From Chitinophaga oryziterrae (GTDB taxonomy: Bacteria > Bacteroidota > Bacteroidia > Chitinophagales > Chitinophagaceae), in the NCBI RefSeq assembly GCF_009758125.1, contig NZ_WRXO01000013.1, forward strand, positions 62,001-126,000: 64,000 nt of DNA, read 5' to 3'. Below the pieces are notes generated by a model. The model had not been told where the DNA came from and ran no database searches. It was given only the letters and a program-made list of their open reading frames with translations. Position numbers and translations under genes: made by a program. Shown in pieces: positions 37,101-44,974 of this stretch (position 1 is its first letter; every line of letters starts with the position of its first letter).

Positions 37101-38587
37101 AATCCCTGACGGATAAATGTATAACACATCAGGGGTGTTAAAAGCAAGGCAACTGTCAGTGATGTAATGAGTGCAATGGCAACACTTACCGGTAATGGAG
37201 CCATAAACTCACGGGCCAGTCCTCCCAGGCAATATTGCAGGGGCAGGAAGGCTAATATGATCGCTGCTGTAGCTACAACAACCGGTAGCATTAACTGAGA
37301 GGCAGACAGCCATGCTGCTGTCCAGCGGTCAGTACCACTATCCAGTTTATCCAGGTAACTGTCTACTACGACCATCGCATCATCCACTACCATCCCCAGA
37401 CAGATAATGAGCGCCGCCAGGGTTACCTGGTGTAGTGCAATTCCCATCATATCCAATATGCCTATGCTGATAAAAATGGATATGGGGGCAACCAGGGCGG
37501 GAATGATTGCTATCCGCAAGGGTAACATAATCATGACAACCCCCATAACAGCTATAATGGCGATTGTAAATTCGCTCATAAAGTGCCGGATAGTGGAAGC
37601 TACAAACTGAGATTGATTGACGATGGTATTCACTGCTACATCAGATGGCAACTGCTTTTTAATCTCTTGTAACTTCCTGTCCAATGTATGCCCAAACTGT
37701 ACCACATTATTGCCTGGCTGTATGGTAATAGCAAGCATCACCACCTTGTTATCCTGTGATTGGATGAATGAAACCGGTTCTTCATAGCGTCTTTCTATAC
37801 GGGCAATATCCTTTAACCGGACTATCTGGCCATCTGGTCCTATGTCTATCACCTGGTCACGGATGGCAGGGATATCCTTATACTGCCCACCAGTGTATAA
37901 TGGTACATTGAGAGCCGGTAGCATGATATTACCACTATTGCCTGTATGGTTCTGTGCCTGTAGTACCTGGGCAATTCGAGTGAGATCAAATTTGTAACGA
38001 TATAACTTCTCATCGGGGATGGTAACATAAATTTGCTCCCGTTGTCCGCCGTAACGTTTGATCTGTGCTACTGCTGGTAGTATTTTAATGCCATCTTCCA
38101 GCTTATCCGCGTACTGTTCTAACTCAGCATAACTGCGGTCGGGAGATGATATAGTGATCATATGAGTGACTACATTACCGAAATCTGTATTTACTATCGG
38201 ACCAATCACTCCGGAAGGTAGTTGAGGACGAAGTGCATTATTTAATCCCTGCTGCAGGGTATTCCAAAATTGACGGGTATCCTGTACCCATTCCTGTAAC
38301 TCCACCATTACCATGACCTGTCCGGTTGTTGTGGTAGCAACGGTTTTTGCTTTACGTACCTGTTCAAAGCTGAAAAGATATTTTTCCAACTGATCAGTCA
38401 CTTGGGTTTCCATCTGCTTTTCATCAGCGCCGGGATATAGGGCGATGACGAGTCCCTGCCGGATAGTGATTGTCGGGTCTTCTGCCCTGGGCATCGTCAA
38501 TAGGGAGTATATGCCTGACAGTACCAGTAGTAATACTATGGTAATAGTAACCTGCCAGTGTTTCATGGCAGCTATAATAAGTTGCAT
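34199..38587 (-). CDS. RND efflux transporter fused to a TolC-like outer-membrane factor
   Basis: A 1462-residue protein. Residues 1-1035 are an inner-membrane RND pump with 12 predicted helices; the proton-relay pair is in GMVVDDAMVVVD (about 395-406) and the conserved Lys in NGIIKVDYA. Residues from about 1055 form a TolC/OprM-like outer-membrane factor beginning with a signal-peptide-like segment (FLVVPLSVFFPAIAHSQS). Bacteroidota CusA-type pumps can carry such a fusion. How the TolC part is released is unclear; internal signal-peptidase cleavage is plausible. The membrane fusion protein gene is 50 bp upstream. Substrate uncertain; VVDDA favours the HAE (drug) type over metal ions. Confidence 0.9.
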   Translation of the reverse strand: MQLIIAAMKHWQVTITIVLLLVLSGIYSLLTMPRAEDPTITIRQGLVIALYPGADEKQMETQVTDQLEKYLFSFEQVRKAKTVATTTTGQVMVMVELQEWVQDTRQFWNTLQQGLNNALRPQLPSGVIGPIVNTDFGNVVTHMITISSPDRSYAELEQYADKLEDGIKILPAVAQIKRYGGQREQIYVTIPDEKLYRYKFDLTRIAQVLQAQNHTGNSGNIMLPALNVPLYTGGQYKDIPAIRDQVIDIGPDGQIVRLKDIARIERRYEEPVSFIQSQDNKVVMLAITIQPGNNVVQFGHTLDRKLQEIKKQLPSDVAVNTIVNQSQFVASTIRHFMSEFTIAIIAVMGVVMIMLPLRIAIIPALVAPISIFISIGILDMMGIALHQVTLAALIICLGMVVDDAMVVVDSYLDKLDSGTDRWTAAWLSASQLMLPVVVATAAIILAFLPLQYCLGGLAREFMAPLPVSVAIALITSLTVALLLTPLMCYTFIRQGLKKTDDHIPAGKTLLTRTQAAFNKGVTICFRYPRLTITMGALSVVSAVLMGIHVDQELFPTFERTQFNLEIWLPPNTPLQTTAEAVKQVEQELQGDKRIVNTCSFIGTSAPRFQVTYAPQFPRENYAQIFINTVSEAATKEMAEEYLHKFDHFIPGGYVHVRQLSFNQTVAPVEVRITGPDIDILQKIAGRITPILENTAGTNWVRTDYETNYVAATLSPKTEEAARLGVSNAAITQTLQAGLKGWSVSTLWEGDKPVDILLRLEENNRKDFNKLQNVHVTSQSGNKVLLREVATLAPAWHTTNIIHRNGLRTLTVMAEAQKGIKAAKIIAAIHSQIDQLQLPVGYQITYGGEEEAVAENLPPMIKALTISMLCIFLLLLFRFKSFVKVLIVLSTFPLSLPGAMLGLLITGNPIGFTGFMGIISLIGIVVRNGIIKVDYADELVREQGYSPQDAAMAAASRRMRPIFLTSLATAVGVIPMILGKSPLWSPLASVVAVGSLVSMLMTLFVVPVLYARYVKPEKSISPDTVPPLHRSYFKWLPSVNSKMMLFLVVPLSVFFPAIAHSQSVITLETCKQQALLQNRQLTMLQEEVYVAQATKQQAGAAAKPKITMGINSFYVGTPLNRILPEYGIYSNAGINQPIFVGGKIKLSSQVAQKTLEITLEQKEAGTAEVLYATEKAYWQVVAAQEKIKLAQQSKQQVTALYNDLVNAYQAGMIYKNDLLRAGVQLNECDLRLTQAGNNLILTCLSLAQITGLDNSVDFSVADTVNDTFTPVIPEDILQTINGNAACKIAEKKVGIAVLEEKLAKADFSPAINANISGIYFAGKNSGNMGVIPQPSFLSGYGVINIQIPIFSGGLKRQQMISQQHKTRILQLQSSETKELLAIELQQTYIGLNEAAKRVKLASASLIQAGENLRLCNDRFKAGTVTGKDVLDAELLWQQTHTALIDAQIAYRMREALLKKITSH

Positions 38588-38637
38588 GGTCGTTTTTTTA
38601 ATTAGTTATTATTGGGAGAATGATCAACACAAGGGAT

Positions 38638-39666
38638 TTAGAATCTGATTGGATCACCGTCTTTAAGGGTTTGCTGACCAGATGCGATCACTAAGTCGTT
38701 GGCGAACAAGCCTGCTGTGATAATAATATTCTTACCGCAGAAGGATCCCGTTTCAACCCATTTGCGGGTAACGGTCCATTGTTCATCTGCGACATAAACA
38801 TAAGTACGGCCTGTGGTATCCTTTAATATTGCATCTGCAGGAAGGGTCATTACGGGTGTTTTACTACTGACACTCATGGAGATGGTGCCAAGCATCCCTG
38901 GTAATAACTGATGGGTATAATTATGCAAAAGAACTTTGACGGTATAGCTTTTACTCACCGGGTCAGCGACCGGATTGATGATCTCGATTTCTCCTTCATA
39001 TTCAGCAGAAAGTGCAGGAACGGTAATCATTGCCTTTTGGTGTTTTTTGAGCTGGGATATTTCCTGTTCAGGCACTGTAAAAGTGGCAAACACTTCGTCG
39101 ATAGATGCTATGCTTATGGCATTGGTTCCATTAGTAACAACATTACCTTTTTCTATCGAACAACCGGTGATTACTCCTTTCATAGGAGCAGGGAGTATTG
39201 TTTCTGCCATGTCAGCAGATGCGTTTTTCTGTTTGGCTAAGGCAATATCCAGCTGGTTAGATACCCTGACATAATCTACAGATGGTAAGCTCCCTTTATT
39301 ATATAGTTCTGCCGACCGGGTATAATTATCAAGAGCCTGTCCCAATTCAGTCGTGGCTATTGCTAACGCCGTTTTGTAATGAGTTGTTTCCAAAAGGGCT
39401 ACAACGTCTCCCTGCTTTACAAAATCTCCTATTTGCACACAGACCGCTTTTATGCGACCTGGAACTATAAAAGCGGCGGTTGAAAGATGCCTGGCTTCAA
39501 TGGAGCCACTGTAGTGAAATTGTACCTGTTGGTAGCCTATCTCTACGGAGGCGATCTTTACATTAATAGCTGGTGTCTGATAGGCAGTTGCATTATCGGT
39601 GTTGCAACTGGTCTTTATCAGCACAATCAAACCGAATAATGTAATATTTATTAAGTATGCTTTCAT
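38638..39666 (-). CDS. RND efflux membrane fusion protein, lipoprotein
   Basis: A 342-residue periplasmic adaptor. The N-terminus has a hydrophobic signal and Cys21 (LIKTSC), a loose Bacteroidota lipobox. Lipoyl/hairpin halves are visible (SIEARHLSTAAFIVPGRI, GDFVKQGDVVALLE; later APMKGVITG), then the beta-barrel and a membrane-proximal domain. It links the RND pump and the outer-membrane factor encoded by the next gene. Confidence 0.92.
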   Translation of the reverse strand: MKAYLINITLFGLIVLIKTSCNTDNATAYQTPAINVKIASVEIGYQQVQFHYSGSIEARHLSTAAFIVPGRIKAVCVQIGDFVKQGDVVALLETTHYKTALAIATTELGQALDNYTRSAELYNKGSLPSVDYVRVSNQLDIALAKQKNASADMAETILPAPMKGVITGCSIEKGNVVTNGTNAISIASIDEVFATFTVPEQEISQLKKHQKAMITVPALSAEYEGEIEIINPVADPVSKSYTVKVLLHNYTHQLLPGMLGTISMSVSSKTPVMTLPADAILKDTTGRTYVYVADEQWTVTRKWVETGSFCGKNIIITAGLFANDLVIASGQQTLKDGDPIRF

Positions 39667-39801
39667 GAAACACGTATTTAGTAGTTTTTAAAAGTTGAAA
39701 ATTGACATACCAATGCTGTACCGGCTGAGATAATTCAGCGGCTATAATTGTTGATTAAATCAGGCGATGAGTTTTGGGATCTGAAAAGGCCGAGAGTGGT
39801 G

Positions 39802-41118
39802 CTACAATTCCAGCAGCAGGTTAAGTGTTTCTGATAATTGTGTTGGTTGTATGGGATGAAACAAGTAGGCATCAGCCCCGGCAGCGATTGCCTTTCGTCC
39901 GGCTTCCGGGAAGTTACTCTCAGAAATAGCGATCAGTGGCAGGTGGCTTGATATGGGATGTTGCCGAATATTGTTTATGATGTCCAAGCCGTCCGGACCG
40001 GGTAATTGTATTCCCGCAATGATCAGATCAGGTTTAAAGTGATCCAGTATATTTAACCCATCCTGGCTACTACAAGTTGAAAAGGTGGTGGGTATCCCTA
40101 TTTCTTGCAGGTATGTATCAATGGGAATCTGATCAGGATAATTGTCAGCTATTACAAGTATTTTAGCATTAACGAATAAGGATCTCTTAGAGGAGGAGGC
40201 AGTGTCCTTATTCTTTGTACGCATGATACTATTGGCTCCATAGGCCTCGCCAAATAAAGGGCGTACTATATTGCGAAGTAGCCATTGATATATCACCCGA
40301 TAGTAATTCATTAGAAATACAATAAGTAATAGAATAACCGGGGCAATAATAAATACATCCGACATGTTTCCCGCAACAGATAAATCAGCAAAAGGCGCCA
40401 GTTTTTTATACCGGGCGATTAATAATATCCCTGATATAGCCAGTGTCGGTATTACCCAGGCAATGTGACTGCCAACCAGTTTTGCATGTCTGATAAACAC
40501 AGCGGAGAAAAGGATGCAACATAACAGGAATATGGCAGGAACGATTTTGTGCAAAGCCAGTCCATAACCAGCAATCAGCAGGGAGCATAATGTAATAAAG
40601 GCCGGATAGGTGAAGCGATAAAACCGATAGTTATTAAGTATAGGGATAGAAAAGAACAACAGGCAGCTGGTAATCCCGAAAAAATATAATGACAGTGATT
40701 TTGTCATGAAATAAAGCAACCAGGCACACCCAATACTGAATAAAGAACTGAAAAGGCTTAATAGATTAACGGCCTTAATATAATTAGCCGCAACCTTATC
40801 CATTTTTTCTGTTCCTGTACTGATGAAAAGTGAATATAAGGTCTGCATTAAATTGAGTTCCGGGAATGTCTGGAGAGATGTTCGCCTTCGTACTTCCCGC
40901 TCGGTCAGTTCATGTACCCCATTCCAGAAAAGTGTATCCATATCTGCGATTTCCTGCTTAATCGTAGCTATTTTGCTATCGGATACAGTGTTTTTGAGCG
41001 TGTCTAAAACTACCCACTTCTTATGCGTGAAGACGTGGATTTTATGAATGTTTTCCTGTAAAACCTTTGTTGTCATTGTGGAAAAATCATTTGTGTTAAT
41101 TTGGATGTTATTATTCAT
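39802..41118 (-). CDS. Membrane protein with C-terminal pseudo-receiver domain
   Basis: Using the ATG at 41118, 438 residues: a soluble N-terminal part, about 6 or 7 membrane helices (about 125-300), and a receiver-like domain (about 325-438). The receiver lacks its phosphoacceptor: PDLIIAGIQLPGPDG has Gly (codon 40012-40014) where Asp belongs, and HP replaces the conserved KP. It therefore cannot be phosphorylated in the normal way. It precedes the efflux genes on the same strand by 135 bp and may regulate or assist them. The upstream ATG at 41166 is possible but adds residues unlike a normal start. Confidence 0.75.
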   Translation of the reverse strand: MNNNIQINTNDFSTMTTKVLQENIHKIHVFTHKKWVVLDTLKNTVSDSKIATIKQEIADMDTLFWNGVHELTEREVRRRTSLQTFPELNLMQTLYSLFISTGTEKMDKVAANYIKAVNLLSLFSSLFSIGCAWLLYFMTKSLSLYFFGITSCLLFFSIPILNNYRFYRFTYPAFITLCSLLIAGYGLALHKIVPAIFLLCCILFSAVFIRHAKLVGSHIAWVIPTLAISGILLIARYKKLAPFADLSVAGNMSDVFIIAPVILLLIVFLMNYYRVIYQWLLRNIVRPLFGEAYGANSIMRTKNKDTASSSKRSLFVNAKILVIADNYPDQIPIDTYLQEIGIPTTFSTCSSQDGLNILDHFKPDLIIAGIQLPGPDGLDIINNIRQHPISSHLPLIAISESNFPEAGRKAIAAGADAYLFHPIQPTQLSETLNLLLEL

Positions 41119-41313
41119 GATACAATGGATTTTAAGTATATAGGAATACATATCCCCGCAAGCCAATACTGAGGGCAGTATTAACCAGGTAGATTCATAT
41201 AATTTCAGGCAATAAAATGCCTACTGGCTTTTCAGCCAACAACTTGAATGCTGTTAATTGAGTTTAATGATGTTTGGAGAGCCTGGGCAAACAAAAACGC
41301 AGGCCGCTATTTA

Positions 41314-41449
41314 CCGTTGCTAAGCCCTAGACCAATGCTTGACTATGGATAAATGCGAACCTGCGCTACTATTCCAAAAGGAGTTAAACGCGGCAAATGA
41401 CACATGCGATCCATAGTCGTGCGAAGGGTCTAGGTTCAGCAAACGGACG
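41314..41449. repeat. Long imperfect inverted repeat, possible structured RNA
   Basis: CCGTTGCTAAGCCCTAGACC...GACTATGGAT (41314-41350) pairs with ATCCATAGTC...GGTCTAGGTTCAGCAAACGG (41411-41449) with one bulge, a short internal loop and one wobble, enclosing about 60 nt that hold a smaller hairpin. It lies between the divergent genes at 41118 and 41624. Not a simple terminator. The remaining parts of 41119-41623 hold only the XRE promoter. Confidence 0.55.
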
Positions 41450-41547
41450 CAATTAAATGATAGATCCAAAATAAGTACATAATCAGTAATAAACCAAATT
41501 ATTTATCACTTAATAGATATTAAATATCATTTTATCCATTTATAGTA

Positions 41548-41591
41548 TCATTTTAAACTGAAAATGACTAGTTTAAACATGTATATATTTG
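41548..41591 (+). promoter_or_regulatory. Operator-like dyad and -7 box of the XRE gene
   Basis: TCATTTT (41548-41554) and AAAATGA (41561-41567) form a dyad, with another TATCATTTTA copy at about 41525. TATATTTG at 41584-41591 fits the TAnnTTTG -7 box 32 bp before the XRE ATG. Likely autoregulation. Confidence 0.45.
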
Positions 41592-41623
41592 CATATACAC
41601 GCAGTTTAAATGATGTTTAGCCA

Positions 41624-41878
41624 ATGAATAATTCAAATTTCAACAGAATCAAAGAGTTATTAGCCAAAAAGGGTAAAACAAGTATTGAGCTTGCTAATTA
41701 CTTGGGGGTAAATACCAGAACTGTTTCAACATGGTGTACTAATGCGCACCAACCAGAAGTAGCCACTCTTTATAAAATATCAGATTTTTTGGAGGTTGAG
41801 GCTGGAGAATTATTAACGCCGAAGAATGAATTAAAGGTAGCCGCTCCCGGAAAGGTAAAAAAGAAAAGGAACAGCTAA
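41624..41878 (+). CDS. Small XRE-family regulator
   Basis: An 84-residue helix-turn-helix protein (SIELANYLGVNTRTVSTWC) with a basic tail, paralogous to 15556-15762. It is convergent with the NTase-HEPN gene, the two stop codons being 2 bp apart. The same association of an XRE and an NTase-HEPN protein occurs in element A, which suggests a functional link. Confidence 0.85.
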   Translation: MNNSNFNRIKELLAKKGKTSIELANYLGVNTRTVSTWCTNAHQPEVATLYKISDFLEVEAGELLTPKNELKVAAPGKVKKKRNS

Positions 41879-41880
41879 CA

Positions 41881-42732
41881 TTAGTCAAAGGAGGAAATCT
41901 TTTCCATACAGATCTTTTCAGTAATTGCTTGCATTTTCTCTAAACGTTCAACTAGGAGTTTAACCTCTTTTTCGGTTATCACGAATTTTTTATCATACCT
42001 GGCTTCAACATACCCTTTACGCAAAAGTGCAAATAAATCCTTTTCATCCTTATCACTCATTGGAAAGACAAGCGTAAGCTCTTTTGAGAAATGTTTGGCA
42101 TATCTTCTAAGTTTTTCCAGGTTGTGTGTTTTAGGCTTGTAGCCTCGAAAAACAAGAATAACCGTGTTGTAGGTATTTTCAGCCGCTTGATGCAAGAAGA
42201 AGTCTGAAAGATTAAAATCTTTATCAACCAAGCTTATTCTCGCATGTTTAAGAAATGATTGTGCCCTCGGAAACCAATTGTTAAAATCCTGTAGGGCCAT
42301 TGTTTTCTTCTCAATAGGGCTTAATTCTCTCTTTTCTGCCAGTGCTGTATTACCTGCATCATAAAGTAATATCCCTTCTTTCTGTATATCAGCAAAGAAA
42401 TATTGTCCATCAGAAAGCTTTCCATTTACATATTCAATATCATGGCTTATTGCAGATATATGATCATTCAGGCCGCTTCGCCTTTCTACGATTTCCTGTA
42501 CTTCTGCATCCGATAGTCTTTCTCCTGATTTCGTAATTACCAGGAAATCATAGTCACTTTTGTAATCATATTGCCGCCCATCCTCCATATATTCGTCCTC
42601 TACCCATTTCCCTGTAGCATGGCTTCCATACAGGATCACCTTTTCAGGATTAGTTTTCTCCACTATAACCTTGGTCAAACTATTTATCAGGTCTTGCTTT
42701 TCTTTAGGTAAGTGATCTAATTTTGTTTTCAA
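41881..42732 (-). CDS. Nucleotidyltransferase-HEPN fusion protein, NTase site intact
   Basis: A 283-residue protein. The MNT-type nucleotidyltransferase core is intact: LYGSHATGKW (GS at 36-37) and SDYDFLVIT with the Asp60-x-Asp62 pair. The C-terminal half is a HEPN domain (HQAAENTYNTVILVFRG ... and GYVEARYDKKF). It is a paralogue of 17057-17962, whose NTase site is broken. In two-protein MNT/HEPN systems the MNT poly-AMPylates HEPN; a single-chain version could self-modify, but that is inference. The 42733-43067 gap upstream is AT-rich with a duplicated intergenic module and no gene. Confidence 0.85.
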   Translation of the reverse strand: MKTKLDHLPKEKQDLINSLTKVIVEKTNPEKVILYGSHATGKWVEDEYMEDGRQYDYKSDYDFLVITKSGERLSDAEVQEIVERRSGLNDHISAISHDIEYVNGKLSDGQYFFADIQKEGILLYDAGNTALAEKRELSPIEKKTMALQDFNNWFPRAQSFLKHARISLVDKDFNLSDFFLHQAAENTYNTVILVFRGYKPKTHNLEKLRRYAKHFSKELTLVFPMSDKDEKDLFALLRKGYVEARYDKKFVITEKEVKLLVERLEKMQAITEKICMEKISSFD

Positions 42733-43105
42733 CGTAAAATGGGTTTATTTAAAAAACATGCAATGCTGCAAATATAGGGAATGCAATTATGTGTATATAT
42801 AAAATAGAATGTCCGCATCCCAGATAACAGATATACAGCCTAAAATTTTTCCATTTTGGCTAAATTCAATACACCGGTTTGGTAAAAACTATCAAATAAG
42901 ATAGGTAAGAGGAATAATCATGACCATTATATTATCCGAAATCATGATTTTTTTAATAGTATCCAACTTATTTCAATGATTTTCAAATCACGGGCAAATG
43001 GAAATCAAATGGTTTTCAATAGGTAATCAATACGTAATCAATATGTCTTTGTCCCGTCTGTGTCTCGGTCGAGTAGAGCGGGGAATTTCACCCCACCCTC
43101 TCACA

Positions 43106-43139
43106 GAACCGTACGTGACAGTCTCCCGTCATACGGCTC
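43106..43139 (-). ncRNA. Group II intron domain V
   Basis: A 34-nt hairpin reading GAGCCGUAUGACGGG on the 5' side and UGUCACGUACGGUUC on the 3' side, with the catalytic AGC triad. This is the most conserved part of group II introns and fixes the intron's orientation. Confidence 0.85.
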
Positions 43140-43160
43140 TTCTCATTCATCAGTCCTTAA

Positions 43161-44402
43161 TCATGGCATAAAGCCATGCTTCCAATGCGCAAACAGATTG
43201 GGATTCGTTCGGGCTAGTCTTCTTAACCAGTTGATTGCCCCATAAAGGTTTCTTCTGTATTTCTTGTATTTCCAACACACCCATTTAAAGAGCCTGCTAT
43301 TTAATACATAGAATACTTTCCATAATGCAGACTTCCTGAACCTGCTGTAATAGTTGATCCATCCGCTTATTTTCGGATTGAGCATACTTGCTATTACTTC
43401 CAGTCGGGTTTGTACCATACTATGCAGCTTCATTCCCTTCACTTCATCATTGATCTTTTTGACCGCTTCTTTGCTGATAGCTGGTGTGAAGCTGTAAAAC
43501 CGCTTCCCTTGTTTTGATTTGCATTCTCTGGGCATAAATGTGTACCCAAGAAAACGGAAACTTATCAAAGGATGTTTTCGTCTTGTACGATTGCTATCCT
43601 TACAGTAAACAATTTTTGTTTTCTGTGGATGCACCCGTAGTTTACATTGTGTGAACCTTTCTGTTATCTTGGTTAAGACAAAACTGGCTTGTTCCGGTGT
43701 TCTGCAATGTACGATGATGTCGTCTGCGTATCTCTCAAATGGGAGTAATGGAAAATGGTATTGCATCCATTTGTCAAAACAATAGTGCAACATTAGGTTC
43801 GCCAGTAAAGGACTGATTACTCCGCCTTGTGGTGTTCCTACTGTTCTTTGTTTCAATATACCGTCTTTCTGTTGTACCGGTGCTTCCAACCATCTTGTTA
43901 CGTACATTATTATCCACCTTTCTGTCACATGCCGCGCCAGCGCTTTCTTTAATAGCTCATGGTCTATTTCGTCAAAGAATGCCTGTATGTCCAGATCAAT
44001 TACCATGTCATACGTTCTGCAATTGTGTGTCGCCTGCTCTAATGCATTATGTGCACTTTTACCGGGCCGATACCCAAAAGAACTACTATGAAAGACAGGC
44101 TCCAGTCCTGGTTCTATCAGGTCTTTAACAACCATTTGAGCTATCCGGTCACTGACTGTCGGAATGCCCAGTTTCCTAACCTTACCGCCCTCCTTTGGTA
44201 TCTCAACTTCTTTTACCGCAGGAGGAAAATAGCTTCCTGAAGTGAGACGGTTCCAGAGTTTATACAGGTTGTTGGACAAGTTTGCATCAAAATCTTTAAT
44301 GCTCTCTTCATCCACACCCGCACTTCCTCCGTTAGCCCTCACTTTATGATAAGCTTCCCATACCATCTGTTTACTGATGGGTATTGACTTTGATCCGCTC
44401 AT
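43161..44402 (-). CDS. ltrA: Group II intron reverse transcriptase/maturase
   Basis: A 413-residue protein with the reverse transcriptase palm motifs (FGYRPGKSAH, QGGVISPLLANLML, active site YADD in FERYADDIIV) and a group II maturase domain X (KISGWINYYSRF...). There is no C-terminal HNH endonuclease domain, so mobility would use single-strand or replication-fork targets, as in other endonuclease-less introns. It sits within the intron RNA boundaries described separately. Confidence 0.95.
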   Translation of the reverse strand: MSGSKSIPISKQMVWEAYHKVRANGGSAGVDEESIKDFDANLSNNLYKLWNRLTSGSYFPPAVKEVEIPKEGGKVRKLGIPTVSDRIAQMVVKDLIEPGLEPVFHSSSFGYRPGKSAHNALEQATHNCRTYDMVIDLDIQAFFDEIDHELLKKALARHVTERWIIMYVTRWLEAPVQQKDGILKQRTVGTPQGGVISPLLANLMLHYCFDKWMQYHFPLLPFERYADDIIVHCRTPEQASFVLTKITERFTQCKLRVHPQKTKIVYCKDSNRTRRKHPLISFRFLGYTFMPRECKSKQGKRFYSFTPAISKEAVKKINDEVKGMKLHSMVQTRLEVIASMLNPKISGWINYYSRFRKSALWKVFYVLNSRLFKWVCWKYKKYRRNLYGAINWLRRLARTNPNLFAHWKHGFMP

Positions 44403-44974
44403 TTTAATCCTCCCATTTTCGTGGTTGTCAAAACAATTTTGATCGAATGAGCTATAGCCTTCGCTCCATCCCCATTACAGAAACTTCATCACTACTACGC
44501 TATAGTCCGCCACCATGCTCCCCTTTGGTAGTGTCAGCCTTGCAGGATTTCTGCTTGGATTTTCCCTTAGCATGGAAACATGGTTTCTCCCGTTCCATAA
44601 CAAAGCCTGCATTCAGATTCGTGCCATCTCTACACCGAACATCATACAGCCAGTAAACAGGTCTTCTGCTGTACTCTTCCCGCCGATACAGGAACACAGC
44701 GGTTTTGATGTTGTCAGTTCCTAATTTCGATGCTTCGTCAATGGTTCACTTGCGTTCACCTCTCTGATGCTTACCTGATCGTGGTCATGCCACAACCTTT
44801 TGGCTTAACGCTCACTACAATGGCTCTTAACCAATGCAGCTTAAGCTGGTTTGATAGCTGCTCCTGTCAGCCGCTATCAGAGGGCCTGCCTCCATCTCTG
44901 TTATAGTTGCACATAATCTGTTGAGTTATTATGTTCGGGACACACTCCTGCTTTTGGTTGACACATTTTGATGC

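Larger units (their letters stand above)
43068..44945 (-). mobile_element. Group II intron with encoded reverse transcriptase
   Basis: About 1.88 kb on the minus strand. The 5' end at 44945 reads GUGUGUCCCGAAC, fitting the GUGYG rule. The reverse transcriptase ORF lies in domain IV, domain V is at 43106-43139 and domain VI (bulged A seven bases from the end) finishes in CUCGAC at 43068. It inserted about 30 bp beyond the stop of the gene at 44975. It appears complete. Confidence 0.85.

Noticed and set aside
41314..44402. Retron (inverted repeat plus reverse transcriptase)
   Set aside because: The reverse transcriptase is a group II intron maturase with its own intron RNA, and the repeat is over 1.7 kb away with other genes between.
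44500..44724. Short ORFs on both strands upstream of the reverse transcriptase
   Set aside because: They fall in the structured 5' RNA domains of the group II intron.
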